Source: Cyrtodaria siliqua
Taxonomy: Eukaryota > Mollusca > Bivalvia > Adapedonta > Hiatellidae
NCBI GenBank assembly: GCA_037043455.1
Contig: JAWPHD010010358.1
Location: 30,510-94,509, forward strand
Direction: 5' to 3'
DNA: 64,000 bases
Part shown: positions 22,255 to 34,417 of the stretch, one piece after another
How the letters are laid out: each line of letters begins with the position of its first letter
Position numbering within the stretch: the stretch's first letter is position 1
Translations under genes and position numbers: made by a program
The notes under the pieces: generated by a model
The model's database searches: none
What the model was told of the DNA's origin: nothing
The model's input: only the letters and a program-made list of their open reading frames with translations

Positions 22255-25200
22255 GAAATTCCCATGGTTTACATAGAGTTATATAGTAACAACTTGTAGC
22301 GACTACTCCTTTGAAAGTACTAGACGGATTTTCATGAAATTTCACAGGAATGTTGCTCTTGATGTCTAGTTGATCATAGCCACTGCTAAAAATAGATTTT
22401 TAAAAAATCAAGTTTGTAGCGACTACTTCTTGAAAACTATAAGTGAAACTTCACAGGAATGTTGACCTAGCTATCAAAAATCTATCAGTAGAGCTTCAAT
22501 GTCATTGACCTCTTGTTGTTTACATAGAGTTATATAGCAAAAACTTGTAGCGACTACTCCTCTGAAAGTACATTTCATAAAACTTCACAGGAATGTTGCT
22601 CTTGACATCCAGTTGGTCCTAAGAAAATTTCAGGTTGGCCGGAAATTCAATATGGCCACCAAGGCTAAAAATATAATTTAAAAAAACAAGAAGTGACTAC
22701 TTATTGAAAACTATAAGTGATATTGATATGGGACTTTTTCTAAAATGATCAGCATGACATGATGTTGGTCCTTGTCTAAAATCATTTTGATTTAACATTA
22801 AACTTGGCTGCCAGGAGCCATTTTTAGCAGAGCTTATGCCGTGGTGCGGCGTCCGTCGTCCGTCCGTCTGTCTGTCCGTAAACTTTTATTTGTAGCGACT
22901 ACTCCTCTGAAACTACTGGATGGATATTCATGAAACTTTACAGAAATGTTGCCCATGAAGTCTAGTTGATCCTAGCAAAAATTCATGTTGATATGAAATC
23001 CAAGATGGCCACCAAAGCTAAAAATAGATTTTTAAAATACAAGTTTGTAGCGACTACTTCTTGAAAACTATAAGTGATATTGATATGGGACTTTTTCTAA
23101 AATGATCAGCATGACATGATGTTGGTCCTTGTAAAAAATCGTTTTGATTCGACGTTAAACATGGCTGTTATTGGCCATCTTTGTTTACATAGAGTTATAT
23201 AGTAAAAACTTGTAGCGACTACTCCTCTGAAACTACTTGGCGGATTTTCTTGAAACTTTACAGGAATGTTGCTCTTCATGTCTAATTGATCCTAGCAAAA
23301 TTTCAGGTCGGCCAGAAATTCAAGATGGCCGCCACAGCTAAAAATAGATTTTTAAAAAATAAGTTTGTAGCGACTACTTCTTGAAAACTATAAGTGATAT
23401 TGATATGGGACTTTTTCTAAAATGATCAGCATGATGTGATGTTGATCCTTGTCAAACATTATTTTGATTCGACGTTAAACATGGCTGCCAGTGGCCATTT
23501 TTGTTTACATAGAGTTATATAGTAAAAACTTGTAGCGACTACTCCTCTGAAACTACTTGACGGATGTTCATGAAACTTCACAGGAATGTTGCTCTAGATG
23601 TCTAGTTGATTCTAGAAAAATTTCAGGCTGGCTGGAAATTCAAGATGGCCGCCACAGCTAAAAATAGATTTAAAATAAATAAATTTGTAGCGACGACTTC
23701 TTGAAAACTGTAAGTGATATTGATATGGGACGTTTTCTAAAATGATCAGCATGACATGATGTTGATCCTTGTCGAATTTTATTTCGATGCGACTTTAAAC
23801 ATGGCCGCTAGCGGCCATCTTTGTTTACATAGATTTATATAGTAACAACTTGTAGCGACTACTCCTCTGAAACTACTTGACAAATTTTTATGAAACTTCA
23901 CAGGAATGTTGCTCTTGATGTCTAATTGATCCCAGATTTGTTTAGGTCGGCCGGAAATTCAAGATGGCCACCATGGCTAAAAACAGATTTTTAAAAAAAA
24001 GTTTGTAGCGACTACTTCTTGAAAACTGTAAGTGATATTGATATGTGTCTTTTCCTAAAATGATCAGTATGACATGATGTTGATCCTTGTCGAAAATTAT
24101 TTTGATTCGACGTTAAACATGGCTGCCAGCGGCCATCTTTGTTTACATAGAGTTATATAATGAAAACTTGTAGCGATTACTCCTCTGAAACTACTTGACG
24201 GATTTTCATGAAACTTCACATGAATGTTGCTCTTGATGTCTTATTGATCCTAGCAAAACTTTAGGTCGGCCGGAAATTCAAGATGGCCGCCACGGCTAAA
24301 AATAGATTTTCAAAAAACAAGTTTATGGCGACTACTTCTTGAAAACTATAAGTGATATTGATATGGGACTTTTTCTAAAATGATCAGCATGTCATGATGT
24401 TGGTTCTTGTCGAAAATCGTTTTGATTCGATGTTAAACATGGCTGTCAGCGGCCATCTTTTTTTACATAAGAGTTATCTAGTAAAAACTTGTAACGACTA
24501 CTCCTCTGTAACTACTCGACTACTGGCCATCTTTGTTTGCGTAGAGTTATATAATGAAAACTTGTAGCGACTACTCCTATGAAACTACTTGATGGATTTT
24601 CATGAAACTTCACAGGAATGTTGACCTAGCTATCAAAAATCTATCAGTAGAGCTTCAATGTCATTGACCTCTTGTTGTTTACATAGAGTTATATAGCAAA
24701 AACTTGTAGCGACTACTCCTCTGAAAGTACATTTCATAAAACTTCACAGGAATGTTGCTCTTGACATCCAGTTGGTCCTAAGAAAATTTCAGGTTGGCCG
24801 GAAATTCAATATGGCCACCAAGGCTAAAAATATAATTTAAAAAAACAAGAAGTGACTACTTATTGAAAACTATAAGTGATATTGATATGGGACTTTTTCT
24901 AAAATGATCAGCATGACATGATGTTGGTCCTTGATTCCAAATTAAACATGGCTGCCATCTTTGTTTACATATAGTTATGTAGTAAAACTTTTAGCGACTA
25001 CTCCTGAAACTTCACAGGAATGTTGCTCTTGGTGTCTAGTTGATCCTAGCAGTGATATTGATATGGAACTTTTTCTAAAATGATCAGCATGACACGATGT
25101 TGGTCCTTGTTGACAATTGTTTTGATTCGATAAACATGGTTGCCAGCTCGGTCATCTTTGTTTACATAGAGTTATATATAAAAACTTGTAACGACTGCTC

Positions 25201-25294
25201 TGAAACTACTCAACAGATTTTCATGAAACTTCACAGGAATGCTGATCTAGCTATCAGAACCTACCAGTAGAGCTTCAAGGTCATTGACCTCTTG
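22255..25294 (+). repeat. ~325-bp tandem repeat array (HINE-like)
   Basis: About nine imperfect units share landmarks GTTTACATAGAGTTATATAG, TAGCGACTACTCCTCTGAAA, AATTCAAGATGGCCGCCAC and GATATTGATATGGGACTTTT. Internal element ends occur at 22515 (CTTG), 24674 (CTTG) and 25294 (CTTG); the last follows AGTAGAGCT (25266-25274) and AGGTCATTGACCT (25278-25290). A fresh start with a GTCCGTCCGTCTGTCTGTCC run lies at 22817-22880. 24604-24931 is an almost exact copy of 22445-22772, so the array also grew by a ~2.16-kb duplication. Confidence 0.75.
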
Positions 25295-25309
25295 TTTCTT
25301 GATGAAAAT

Positions 25310-25415
25310 GTACTCAGGCCAGTTTGTCAAGGTCATTTATCTGGGTTAAAAAAACCTTGTTATACTGACAAAGCGCTGACAGGTGATACGGGTGTTCCGC
25401 AGAACATCCATCTAG
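25310..25415 (+). mobile_element. HINE-like 3' end fragment, CTAG-T end
   Basis: It shares CAGGCCAGTTTGTCAAGGTC and TACTGACAAAGCGCTGACAG with 33702-33800. It ends with the TGTTC...GAACA hairpin (25393-25406), then CTAG (25412-25415) and T. Confidence 0.65.
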
Positions 25416-25503
25416 TTCCTTGGTATGAACCAATACTGTATACATCCCCCCATCCGTAATCATAAAAAAGTTCTGAGTCATTGTTTTTTTCCGGAGTTAT
25501 GGC

Positions 25504-26887
25504 CAGGGCTGTACAAATCCTATAGCCCGACGACCGGGATTAGTCCAAAACCAAAGTCGGGCGTGTCACTTTTTCCAAGATTTCAGTCCCGGACTAATCT
25601 AATTTTAAAAAAAGAGAAAGTCGGGCGTGTCACTGTTTGAAAGATTTCAGTCCCAGATTTGTCCAATTAACAATGTCGGCCAACTGTCATGAAACAACCC
25701 CAGCACACTTCCCAACGTAATCCTTAAATGCACTCGCTTATGTAATGCAATTAGCATCCACAGTGGCGATCAGCGATTACCCCGGGCAATTTTATCAACA
25801 ATCAACCATGCCGGAAGTCCTGCCTCCAAATTACTTTACAGTCGGCATTGTCGACATTATCCAATCAATTGACCCGATCTATTTTAATCCAGACCCACTA
25901 GCCAATGAAACGACTACTACAGGTAAATCACATGTTCGTCACGTGATTACCTGTTCGTGGTGAGCTGAAAATGGCGATACACCGAAACAATAACACTAAC
26001 ACTTTGATTAATTAGCAATCAGGCCGATTTGTCGGAAATCTGTCGATGAGTAAAGAAACTAAGGACGTTTGATAATGGAAGCATGTTTGATATGAAACGG
26101 TAGGAGTAATTTTTTATTGTTTCTCAGTGTATTGTTGAGCGTAATTGTAACAGACATGAAAGGCGGGTGGGGTAACGGTTTGTGCATAGTTAGTGTACTA
26201 ATTACGTTGGAAGAATTGAGCTGTCAAAAAAATGAAATAAAAACAAAAACTGATATACATAATCAGTTTGATTTCGTATTCGGCAGTGCTAATGTATACA
26301 TTTCAAAAATGAGTGTTGAACTTTTTCAGTGTTAAATATAAGGAAAATATTCAGAGTGAAAGCGAAAATGAAAGTATAAAAAGAGGAAAAATGTAGAATG
26401 TGATACACAGCCAATCAAAAAGTCAAAATTATCTGGTGTAGTGGACAAAAACATAAAAATAAAATGTTTATATTGATTCACATGTTATTATTTTTTTTGC
26501 ATTAGGTAAAATGGTAATAAAGTAAAGAATCTCATCTGTACCCCTTACCTATATAAAGTTATGACTTTTTTTTCTGTCCATTAAATGATTATCTGAACTG
26601 TAATATGAAACTCAATACCTATATTGAAATTTAAAAATGCAGATGTGATTCTTACTATTGCTACTGTTTAACCCAATGGTAGTCTACAATCTATACCACT
26701 GAAACATACATTAATTGTCTGAAGAGTATAAAATAAGGATTGTTTCCTTTACTGTGTATAATGAATTGTAATGAGTATGCAAGAAGCAGTTTTAACATAT
26801 TGAGAAATCGAAAGAATTCATGACTTGTGTCCATTTTTTGGGACAAGTCACAATTTAGTGGCTAAATTTTTTATTTGTACAGCCCTG
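25504..26887. mobile_element. CAGGG-end element, 5-bp duplication (ATGGC)
   Basis: The ends CAGGGCTGTACAAAT and ATTTGTACAGCCCTG are a perfect 15-bp inverted repeat. ATGGC flanks both (25499-25503, 26888-26892). It is the same family as 6282-7726 along its length. The interior has CCAAT boxes (25861, 25902), an E-box CACGTG (25940-25945) and ATGGCG (25971), whose frame closes at TAG after 14 codons. A GT-rich donor-like sequence (GAAACGGTAGGA) follows near 26094. No transposase is visible. Confidence 0.88.
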
Positions 26888-26892
26888 ATGGC

Positions 26893-27440
26893 ACTTTGGT
26901 TATTGTGATTATTTACACTGGTATACATACAATGTCCTTGAACATTCCGTTATGGGGAGACGTATGTTTCAATAAAAACAATTTATAATTGTTGTTTTGC
27001 TTTTGGCTTGATTTGTACCTGCCAATAAACAATGATAATCCCATCCGGTTTTTTGCCAATAGACAATTGTAATCCCGGTTTTGTTACCCACCAATTACTT
27101 TTATTATTGGAAACATGACTTTTGTTGTCAACACCATGATTACAAATAGTTAGTTGTCTTGTTGGAATTCTGCATGTGACGAGGTTGACAGAGGCAGGCC
27201 TGCACTTTAAGCTTTATTGATCGACGATTACAGAGCACAATTATGGCGTCACACGTCCTTCACTTTCTTTGGTGATTGCTACTCCTCCAAAACAATGGAG
27301 AAGAATTTCGTAAAATTTCGCATGGTGCAGCATTGGTCCTAGCAACTTCCTGAAAAAATATGTTTTTAAAAAAGCTATTTCTCCAGAATTATAAGAGAGA
27401 TATTAGTGCAGAATTTTTTACTTACATTATTTGCAAGACA
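26893..27440. other. Non-coding, partial HINE-like sequence
   Basis: 27180-27430 carries HINE-like phrases (GATTGCTACTCCTCCAAAAC, AAGAATTTCGTAAAATTTCG). The rest has two copies of a 'TAATCCCNNCCGGTTTT' phrase. No gene is seen. Confidence 0.4.
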
Positions 27441-27454
27441 TTTAGTTGATTCAT

Positions 27455-28985
27455 CATGATTGCTAGTTCTCATATATTGCAATTTCTAGTGTTCTCATAT
27501 ATTGTGGTTGCTAGTTCTCATATATTGCAATTGCTAGTTCTCATATATTGTGATTGCTAGTTCTCATATATTTGCGATTGCTAGTTCTCATATATTGCGA
27601 TTGCTAGTTCTCATATATTGTGATTGCTAGTTCTCATATATTGCAATGGCTAGTTTTCATATATTGCGATTGCTAGTTCTCATATATTTTGTGATTGCTA
27701 GTTCTCATATATTGTGATTGCTAGTTCTCATATATTGCGATTGCTAGTTCTCATATATTTTGTGATTGCTAGTTCTCATATATTGCAATTGCTAGTTCTC
27801 ATATATTGTGATTGCTAGTTCTCATATATTGCGATTGCTAGTTCTCATATATTGCGATTGCTAGTTCTCATATATTGTGATTGCTAGTTCTCATATATTG
27901 CAATGGCTAGTTTTCATATATTGCGATTGCTAGTTCTCCTATATTTTGTGATTGCTAGTTCTCATATATTGTGATTGCTAGTTCTCATATATTGCGATTG
28001 CTAGTTCTCATATATTTTGTGATTGCTAGTTCTCATATATTTTGTGATTGCTAGTTCTCATATATTGCAATTTCTAGTTCTCATATATTGTGGTTGCTAG
28101 TTCTCATATATTGCAATTGCTAGTTCTCATATATTGTGATTGCTAGTTCTCATATATTGCGATTGCTTGTTCTCATATATTGCGATTGCTAGTTCTCATA
28201 TATTGTGATTGCTAGTTCTCATATATTGCAATGGCTAGTTTTCATATATTGCGATTGCTAGTTCTCATATATTTTGTGATTGCTAGTTCTCATATATTGT
28301 GATTGCTAGTTCTCATATATTGCAATTGCTAGATCTCATATATTTTGTGATTGCTAGTTCTCATATATTTTGTGATTGTTAGTTCTCATATTTTGGGATT
28401 GCTAGTTCTCATATATTGCGATTGCTAGTTCTCATATATTGTGATTGCTAGTTCTCATATATTGTGATTGCTAGTTCTCATATATTGTGATTGCTAGTTC
28501 TCATATATTGTGATTGCTAGTTCTCATATATTGAGATTGCTAGTTCTCATATATTGCGATTGCTAGTTCTCATATGTTGCAATGGCTAGTTTTCATATAT
28601 TGCGATTGCTAGTTCTCATATATTTTGTGATTGCTAGTTCTCATATATTGTGATTGCTAGTTCTCATATATTGCGATTGCTAGTTCTCATATATTTTGTG
28701 ATTGCTAGTTCTCATATATTTTGTGATTGCTAGTTCTCATATTTTGTGATTGCTAGTTCTCATATATTGCGATTGCTAGTTCTCATATATTGTGATTGCT
28801 AGTTCTCATATATTGTGATTGCTAGTTCTCATATATTGTGATTGCTAGTTCTCATATATTGTGATTGCTAGTTCTCATATATTGAGATTGCTAGTTCTCA
28901 TATATTGCGATTGCTAGTTCTCATATGTTGCGATTGCTAGTTCTCATATATTGCGATTGCTAGTTCTCATATCGTAAACCCCCAT
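27455..28985. repeat. 23-bp satellite, subfamily 1
   Basis: Units read GCTAGTTCTCATATATTGCG plus ATT (23 bp), with 25- to 27-bp variants containing TTTTGTG. Variant order repeats at about 588 bp (for example TTTCTAG at 27483 and 28071), showing a higher-order duplication. Confidence 0.92.
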
Positions 28986-29056
28986 ATAATATACAGGGTA
29001 TACGGTATGTTGCAATTGCTATACTACTTGCGATTTGCTCATATGTTACTAGTTCT

Positions 29057-29445
29057 CATATGTTCTTGCCTCTCACTGCTGCGGGTTCGAATCCCACTGG
29101 GAGCTCGACTTGCCAAGTGAGAAAGTGTTGATACTTATGGATGGTGGGAAGTATACAGTACTGGAAAAAGAGTGTGGTCTTTGTCTATACAAAAAAATGA
29201 CCGTCGTATTATATGCGTTGTAAACCTTCTCGCATCTCACTGCTGCGGGTTCGAATCCCACTGGGAGCTCGACTTGTAAGTGAGGAAGTGTCAATTCTTA
29301 CACATGGCGGGAGGTGTACAGTACTGATTCAACACAGAAAAATGGGTGGTCTGCCTCCAACACAAAAAATCGACCTTCATATACATGTATAACATTACAT
29401 GTGTTGAAAATGATGTAAAACACCATACAAACAAACAAACAAACA
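29057..29445 (+). mobile_element. tRNA-derived SINE, two heads in tandem
   Basis: Two B-box heads (TGCGGGTTCGAATCCCACTG) are followed by 'GGTGTACAGTACTG', 'GTGGTCTGCCTCCA', 'TACATGTGTTGAAAATGA' and an (ACAA)n tail. The body matches the full-length copy at 52792-53045. Confidence 0.75.
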
Positions 29446-29756
29446 AGTCAAATGTTGCAGTTACCATTTCTCATATGTTGCAATTACCATTTCTCATATG
29501 TTGTGATTGCCATTTCCCATATGTTGCTATTACTATTTCTGATATGATGTGATTATCATTTCTCATATGTTGCAATTACCATTTCTCATATGTTGCTATT
29601 ACTATTTCTCATATGTTGCGATTATCATTTCTCATACGTTGCAATTACCATTTCTCATATGGTGTGATTGCCATGTCTCATATGTTGCAATTACCATTTC
29701 TCATATGGTGTGATTGCCATTTCCCTTATGTTGCAATTACCATTTCTCATATATTG
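29446..29756. repeat. 23-bp satellite, subfamily 2 (short block)
   Basis: Units read CCATTTCTCATATGTTGCAA plus TTA. The monomer aligns to subfamily 1 over the shared TTCTCATAT core. Around 29757 it switches back to GCTAGTTCTCATATATTGCG units for about 90 bp before the second duplicated block. Confidence 0.88.
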
Positions 29757-29847
29757 AGATTGCTAGTTCTCATATATTGCGATTGCTAGTTCTCATATAT
29801 TGCGATTGCTAGTTCTCATATATTGCGATTGCTAGTTCTCATACCGT

Positions 29848-30318
29848 AAACCCCCATATAATATACAGGGTATACGGTATGTTGCAATTGCTATACTACT
29901 TGCGATTTGCTCATATGTTACTAGTTCTCATATGTTCTTGCCTCTCACTGCTGCGGGTTCGAATCCCACTGGGAGCTCGACTTGTCAAGTGAGAAAGTGT
30001 TGATACTTATGGATGGTGGGAAGTATACAGTACTGGAAAAAGAGTGTGGTCTTTGTCTATACAAAAAATGACCGTCGTATTATATGCGTTGTAAACCTTC
30101 TCGCATCTCACTGCTGCGGGTTCGAATCCCACTGGGAGCTCGACTTGTAAGTGAGGAAGTGTCAATTCTTACACATGGCGGGAGGTGTACAGTACTGATT
30201 CAACACAGAAAAATGGGTGGTCTGCCTCCAACACAAAAAATTGACCTTCATATACATGTATAACATTACATGTGTTGAAAATGATGTAAAACACCATACA
30301 AACAAACAAACAAACAAA
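29848..30318 (+). mobile_element. tRNA-SINE pair, second duplicated copy
   Basis: This is a near-identical copy of 28976-29446, offset 872 bp, including both B-box heads and the (ACAA)n tail. Confidence 0.8.
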
Positions 30319-31095
30319 TCAAATGTTGCAGTTACCATTTCTCATATGTTGCAATTACCATTTCTCATATGTTGTGATTGCCATTTCCCATATGTTGCTA
30401 TTACTATTTCTCATAAGTTGCGATTATCATTTCTCATATGTTGCAATTACCATTTCTCATATGTTGCTATTACTATTTCTCATATGTTGCGATTATCATT
30501 TCTCATACGTTGCAATTACCATTTCTCATATGGTGTGATTGCCATGTCTCATATGTTGCAATTACCATGTCTCATATGTTGCAATTACTTTTTCTCATGT
30601 GGTGTGATTGCCATTTCCCTTATGTTGCAATTACCATTTCTCATATGTTGTGATTGCCATGTCTCATATGTTGCAATTACCATGTCTCATATGTTGCAAT
30701 TACCATTTCTCATATGTTCAATTACAATGTCTCATATGTTGCAATTACCATTTCTCATATGTTGCCATTACCATTTCTCATGTTGCAATTACCATTTCTC
30801 ATATGTTCAATTACCATGTCTCATATGTTGCAATTACCATTTCTCATATGTTGCAATTATCATTTCTCATATGTTCAATTACCATGTCTCATATGTTGCA
30901 ATTACCATTTCTCATACGTTGCAATTACCATTTCTCATATGTTGTGATTGCCATGTCTCATATGTTGCGATAACCATTTCTCATACGTTGTTATTACCAA
31001 TTCTCATAGATTACGATTGCCATTTCCCTTATGTTACGATTGCCATTTCTCGTATGTTGCGATTGCCATCCATATATTGCGGCTTCTATTTCTGA
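30319..31095. repeat. 23-bp satellite, subfamily 2 (long block)
   Basis: About 33 units of CCATTTCTCATATGTTGCAA plus TTA. Three overlapping plus-strand open frames (up to 292 codons, YHFSYVAITISHML-like) exist because the monomer lacks stops. I judge these satellite artefacts, not genes. Confidence 0.9.
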
Positions 31096-31960
31096 TAATT
31101 ATGTTGTGATTGCTCTCATAACATTTTATTTAAACATAATTTCAGGAGGAATCCAAAACGGCCATCTTAGCCAAGAGGGAGTAAACATTAAGTTAGATTG
31201 CTGTTCCACTAGAACCATAAGTGATATTAGAATATTAGAATCTTTTTACATAAGTAATCTGCATGATATATTGTTGGTCATAAATGATAAACGAGGCTTC
31301 CGAGATGCCATCAGTGTTAACTCTTGTGGAAAATATTGAGATAGCTACTCTGCTCGAGTAGGGTCGTATTAAGTCTAGGCATTGTCCATATGTCCGTCTG
31401 CCTGTCCGTCTGTCCATCTGTCTGTCCGTTAACTTTTACCTGACAACTGATTGTGGGTAATAACTTTCAAAGTATAAGGTCTACAACAAGGAAACTTTGT
31501 AACTATCTTCAGCTTTAGCCATCTTTGTGAGCATAGACATAGGTAGGAAAATCTTGGGATTTGTACACTCCAAAACTACTAAGCAGAATTTCGAATTATT
31601 GATAGCAACTTTTATTTTGATGTGATTTTTAGGGCCTTTTTGCTATTTTAATCAAGATGGTGTAGCTTAAAGTTTGTAAAAAAAAAAGACATAAAAAAAC
31701 AAAAATATTTAAATGACTGATCAGCATGGAAGATTTTGTAAAAATGTTGGTCCGATAAAAAAATGTCATTTCCTGATCATCAGCGTGTTCATTCTTCTTC
31801 ATGGGCTGTTTTCCTCAAACCAGAAGTGATGCCCGTGGTCCTGTCTGATAACATGTTTGTATGGCTATTAAATCTTACAAAATATCACCTAATGATATTT
31901 CTAGGTTTTACTAAACTCGGAAATACTGTAAATTTTTGGAATTATCCAAGTGGTATTAAC
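31096..31960. other. Non-coding, partial HINE-like sequence
   Basis: 31340-31700 holds a HINE-like start (AGCTACTCTGCTCGAGTAGG, then GTCCGTCTGCCTGTCCGTC) but no clear 3' end. The frames of 60-102 codons show no domain. Confidence 0.4.
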
Positions 31961-31966
31961 CCTTAA

Positions 31967-32246
31967 CCCGTTACATATATATATATAATTAACTGTCACA
32001 TATATATATAATTAATGGTTACATATATATATAATTAACTGTTACATATATATATAATTAACTGTTACATATATATATAATTAATTGTTACATATATATA
32101 ATTAACTGTTCGTTCTTTGAATTAAGACCATTTCATTTATGTGACTAAGGGGTAATCAGCAGCTGGACCATTGTAAACCCTGATCTGCTGATCTGGGTTT
32201 ACAATGGACGCAAAGGCTATTATAGTCGCGCTTAGCGGGTTACGGG
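31967..32246. mobile_element. piggyBac-like MITE, 280 bp, TTAA flanks
   Basis: It starts CCCGTTAC and ends GTTACGGG, flanked by TTAA on both sides (31963-31966, 32247-32250), as piggyBac-type elements are. The interior has about five units of a ~28-bp repeat (GTTACATATATATATAATTA plus ACT) and a 13-bp hairpin, CCATTGTAAACCC / GGGTTTACAATGG. The terminal repeat is only about 8 bp with one mismatch, so the assignment is moderate. Confidence 0.6.
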
Positions 32247-32250
32247 TTAA

Positions 32251-33540
32251 TGTTGGATCACTCCTGAGAGGAAAGATGCTTTAATTACTATACATAATCA
32301 GTGATTGATTCATTGGAACTAACTTTTATTGTTTTATTATTGATTAGAACAAACGTTAGTACCTTTTATACTTGTGTTCTGTTTTATCTCTACAGTTACT
32401 AGTGTGCTAGAACAAAAACTGTGGTACATCTGTACTGTTTGATTTGGATCCATCTATTTTGTCATTTTTTGGATTCTGACTTATTAGTAATGGCAGACAA
32501 TGAACTTTTAACTGCTGTATATTGTACTTAATTTATATTTAGTTAGAGCAGTCTTGTGTTCACCCCTGAGTTATCTTAGTAGGTGTTCTTGCTAAAAGCT
32601 TTGCTAATTAGGAGGTATGTGACACCAATTACATGAATGAGAGCGAGGATGCCAACGTTTTGTCTCATGGGATGAACCTACAACATGCTATTCTGTGAAG
32701 AATAAGGCTGTTGATGCTATTTGCTAATCTGTACAGTGTTTGTATTGTAACTGAACAGGCATTACAAAGTTGGCACTAAGGTTTCGATAAATAATATACA
32801 AATATCGAAAATTGTGAAAAATATTCTCAATTTGAATAACATTTTCTAACAAAATGAAAAAATACCATACTTAATGAGATAATTTCTGAAGATTTAGTAG
32901 CCATTTCCATTAGCAATTTTGGCTACTCAGTATTTGTAGTGCTTATGAAGTATTGTGAACTAGGGACCTAGCTACTATGTACGCTTATATATATACACTT
33001 GTTTCTTCACCCTGTGGAAGAAAAAGAAGCTAAGATTTCTTAATGGGAAAATCTTAGCTTATAAAGACCAGTGACCATGGTGCACCGATTTAAAAGGTTT
33101 TATTCTAACAATTATAATAAGACACACCACAATGCACTTTAATATTTATTAAACATGTATGAATATAATTATATCAATATTTATGTGTCTGGGATGCACT
33201 AGATGGACTGATTTTGCATTCTGATATATATATTTAAAAAAAGCGATATATATATATATATAAAAAAAAGCGGTGGGAGCATGCTTTCAATAGCACGACA
33301 TTCGCTTCTATGATGCTACACTAAATATTCTTTTGTAGACAGCATCAAAAATCTTTGCAACACACCTGTGACGGCCTTGATGATGAAAATTGAAGTAGAT
33401 TATGGATATATTATTGAAGGTGTTAATAAATCGCAATTGTAAACAACACCTGTTAATGGCTTGCACGAGCAACATATGCGTCATCACCTTGTGCATTGGT
33501 TTGAGTTTTCCTGTATGTGTCTTCACGAAAACTTAACGTT
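32251..33540. other. Non-coding sequence, AT-rich
   Basis: No coding exon recognised. Near 33000-33065 there is an 'AAGCTAAGATTTCTTA ... AAATCTTAGCTTATA' inverted repeat, and 33220-33265 has TA-repeat runs separated by AAAAAAAGCG. An antisense 72-codon frame at 33308-33526 has no recognised motif. Confidence 0.4.
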
Positions 33541-33800
33541 GGCTATAACTTTCTCTTTTTTTGATATTTCTTCATCAACCTTCAATATATACTTGTCAGG
33601 ACAACATCGACATGGCCATAACTAAAATATAAAGGTCAAGGTCACATTGAAGGTCATTATATGGGTTATATACTCATTTTTTTTCTTCAAGAAAACTTAG
33701 TCAGGCCAGTTTGTCAAGGTCATTTATCTGAGTCCAAAAATTTGTTATACTGACAAAGCGCTGACAGGTGACACACGTGTTCCACGGAACACCCATCCAG
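33541..33800 (+). mobile_element. HINE-like element, perfect 3' hairpin
   Basis: It has 'GGTCAAGGTCACATTGAAGG' and 'TACTGACAAAGCGCTGACAG' phrases. It ends with the perfect palindrome GTGTTCCACGGAACAC (33777-33792), then CCAG (33797-33800) and T. Confidence 0.65.
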
Positions 33801-33992
33801 TTATTACTTGCATTTCTCAAACAGTTTTGAATGGGTTGTTTCCAAACTTCATATACACATAACAACTGAAGACCTTATGTCCCTGTACATCATCCATTGT
33901 TGATTGCCTAATTTATTTCAGAATTATGGCCCTTTGTTTGACTTAGAATTAAAGTGGGGGTGAATATTCATCACCTTCAGTGATAGTTCTAG
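33801..33992 (+). mobile_element. HINE-like 3' end, CTAG-T
   Basis: The hairpin ATCAC-CTTCA-GTGAT (33970-33984) is followed by CTAG (33989-33992) and T. The preceding units resemble other HINE-like arrays ('AATTATGGCCCTTTG'). Confidence 0.6.
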
Positions 33993-34417
33993 TTTTGATG
34001 ATATTCATCTGTTAAGCATATTAATTGTTCAGGAAATAACAGCTGTAAGGGTCACCGAAATGTAGGGCCGATCTGTACAGCAGAAAGGGACACTTGTTGT
34101 CCCAAAAATACTTGTGTCAGATATTACCTCAATGTTGATATCTTAATTTATAAACAAAATATGAAGTTCATGTTAAAATTGCATAGAAATTGCTAAAAGA
34201 TTTGTGTTAATTGCAAATATCCCATAAAAGATATTACTAAATGTTACTCCTGTTAATGACGGTTAAATAAGCAATTATCATACATACTGTTGTCATAGCG
34301 ATTACAGTATCTTCATTTTGAAATAAAGGACAGTTATAATGGCAGGTATTCAATTCTTTATTAGTGACAATGGCCTCCGGTTGAGAAATTAGAATACCAG
34401 CAGAAGCTTTATTCTCC
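33993..34417. other. Non-coding sequence, no recognised feature
   Basis: AT-rich sequence without a recognisable coding or repeat signature. Confidence 0.35.

Larger units (their letters stand above)
28976..29847. repeat. 872-bp duplicated block, copy 1
   Basis: It starts at a CCGTAAACCCCCATATAATA-like sequence and includes two tRNA-SINE heads (B-boxes GGTTCGAATCC near 29084 and 29246), a SINE tail and the beginning of the second 23-bp satellite. The same order repeats 872 bp downstream (for example TGTTCTTGCC at 29061 and 29933). Confidence 0.85.

Noticed and set aside
30217..31095. 292-codon frame (YHFSYVAITISH repeats)
   Set aside because: It is a read-through of the 23-bp satellite starting in a SINE tail; three overlapping frames are equally open.
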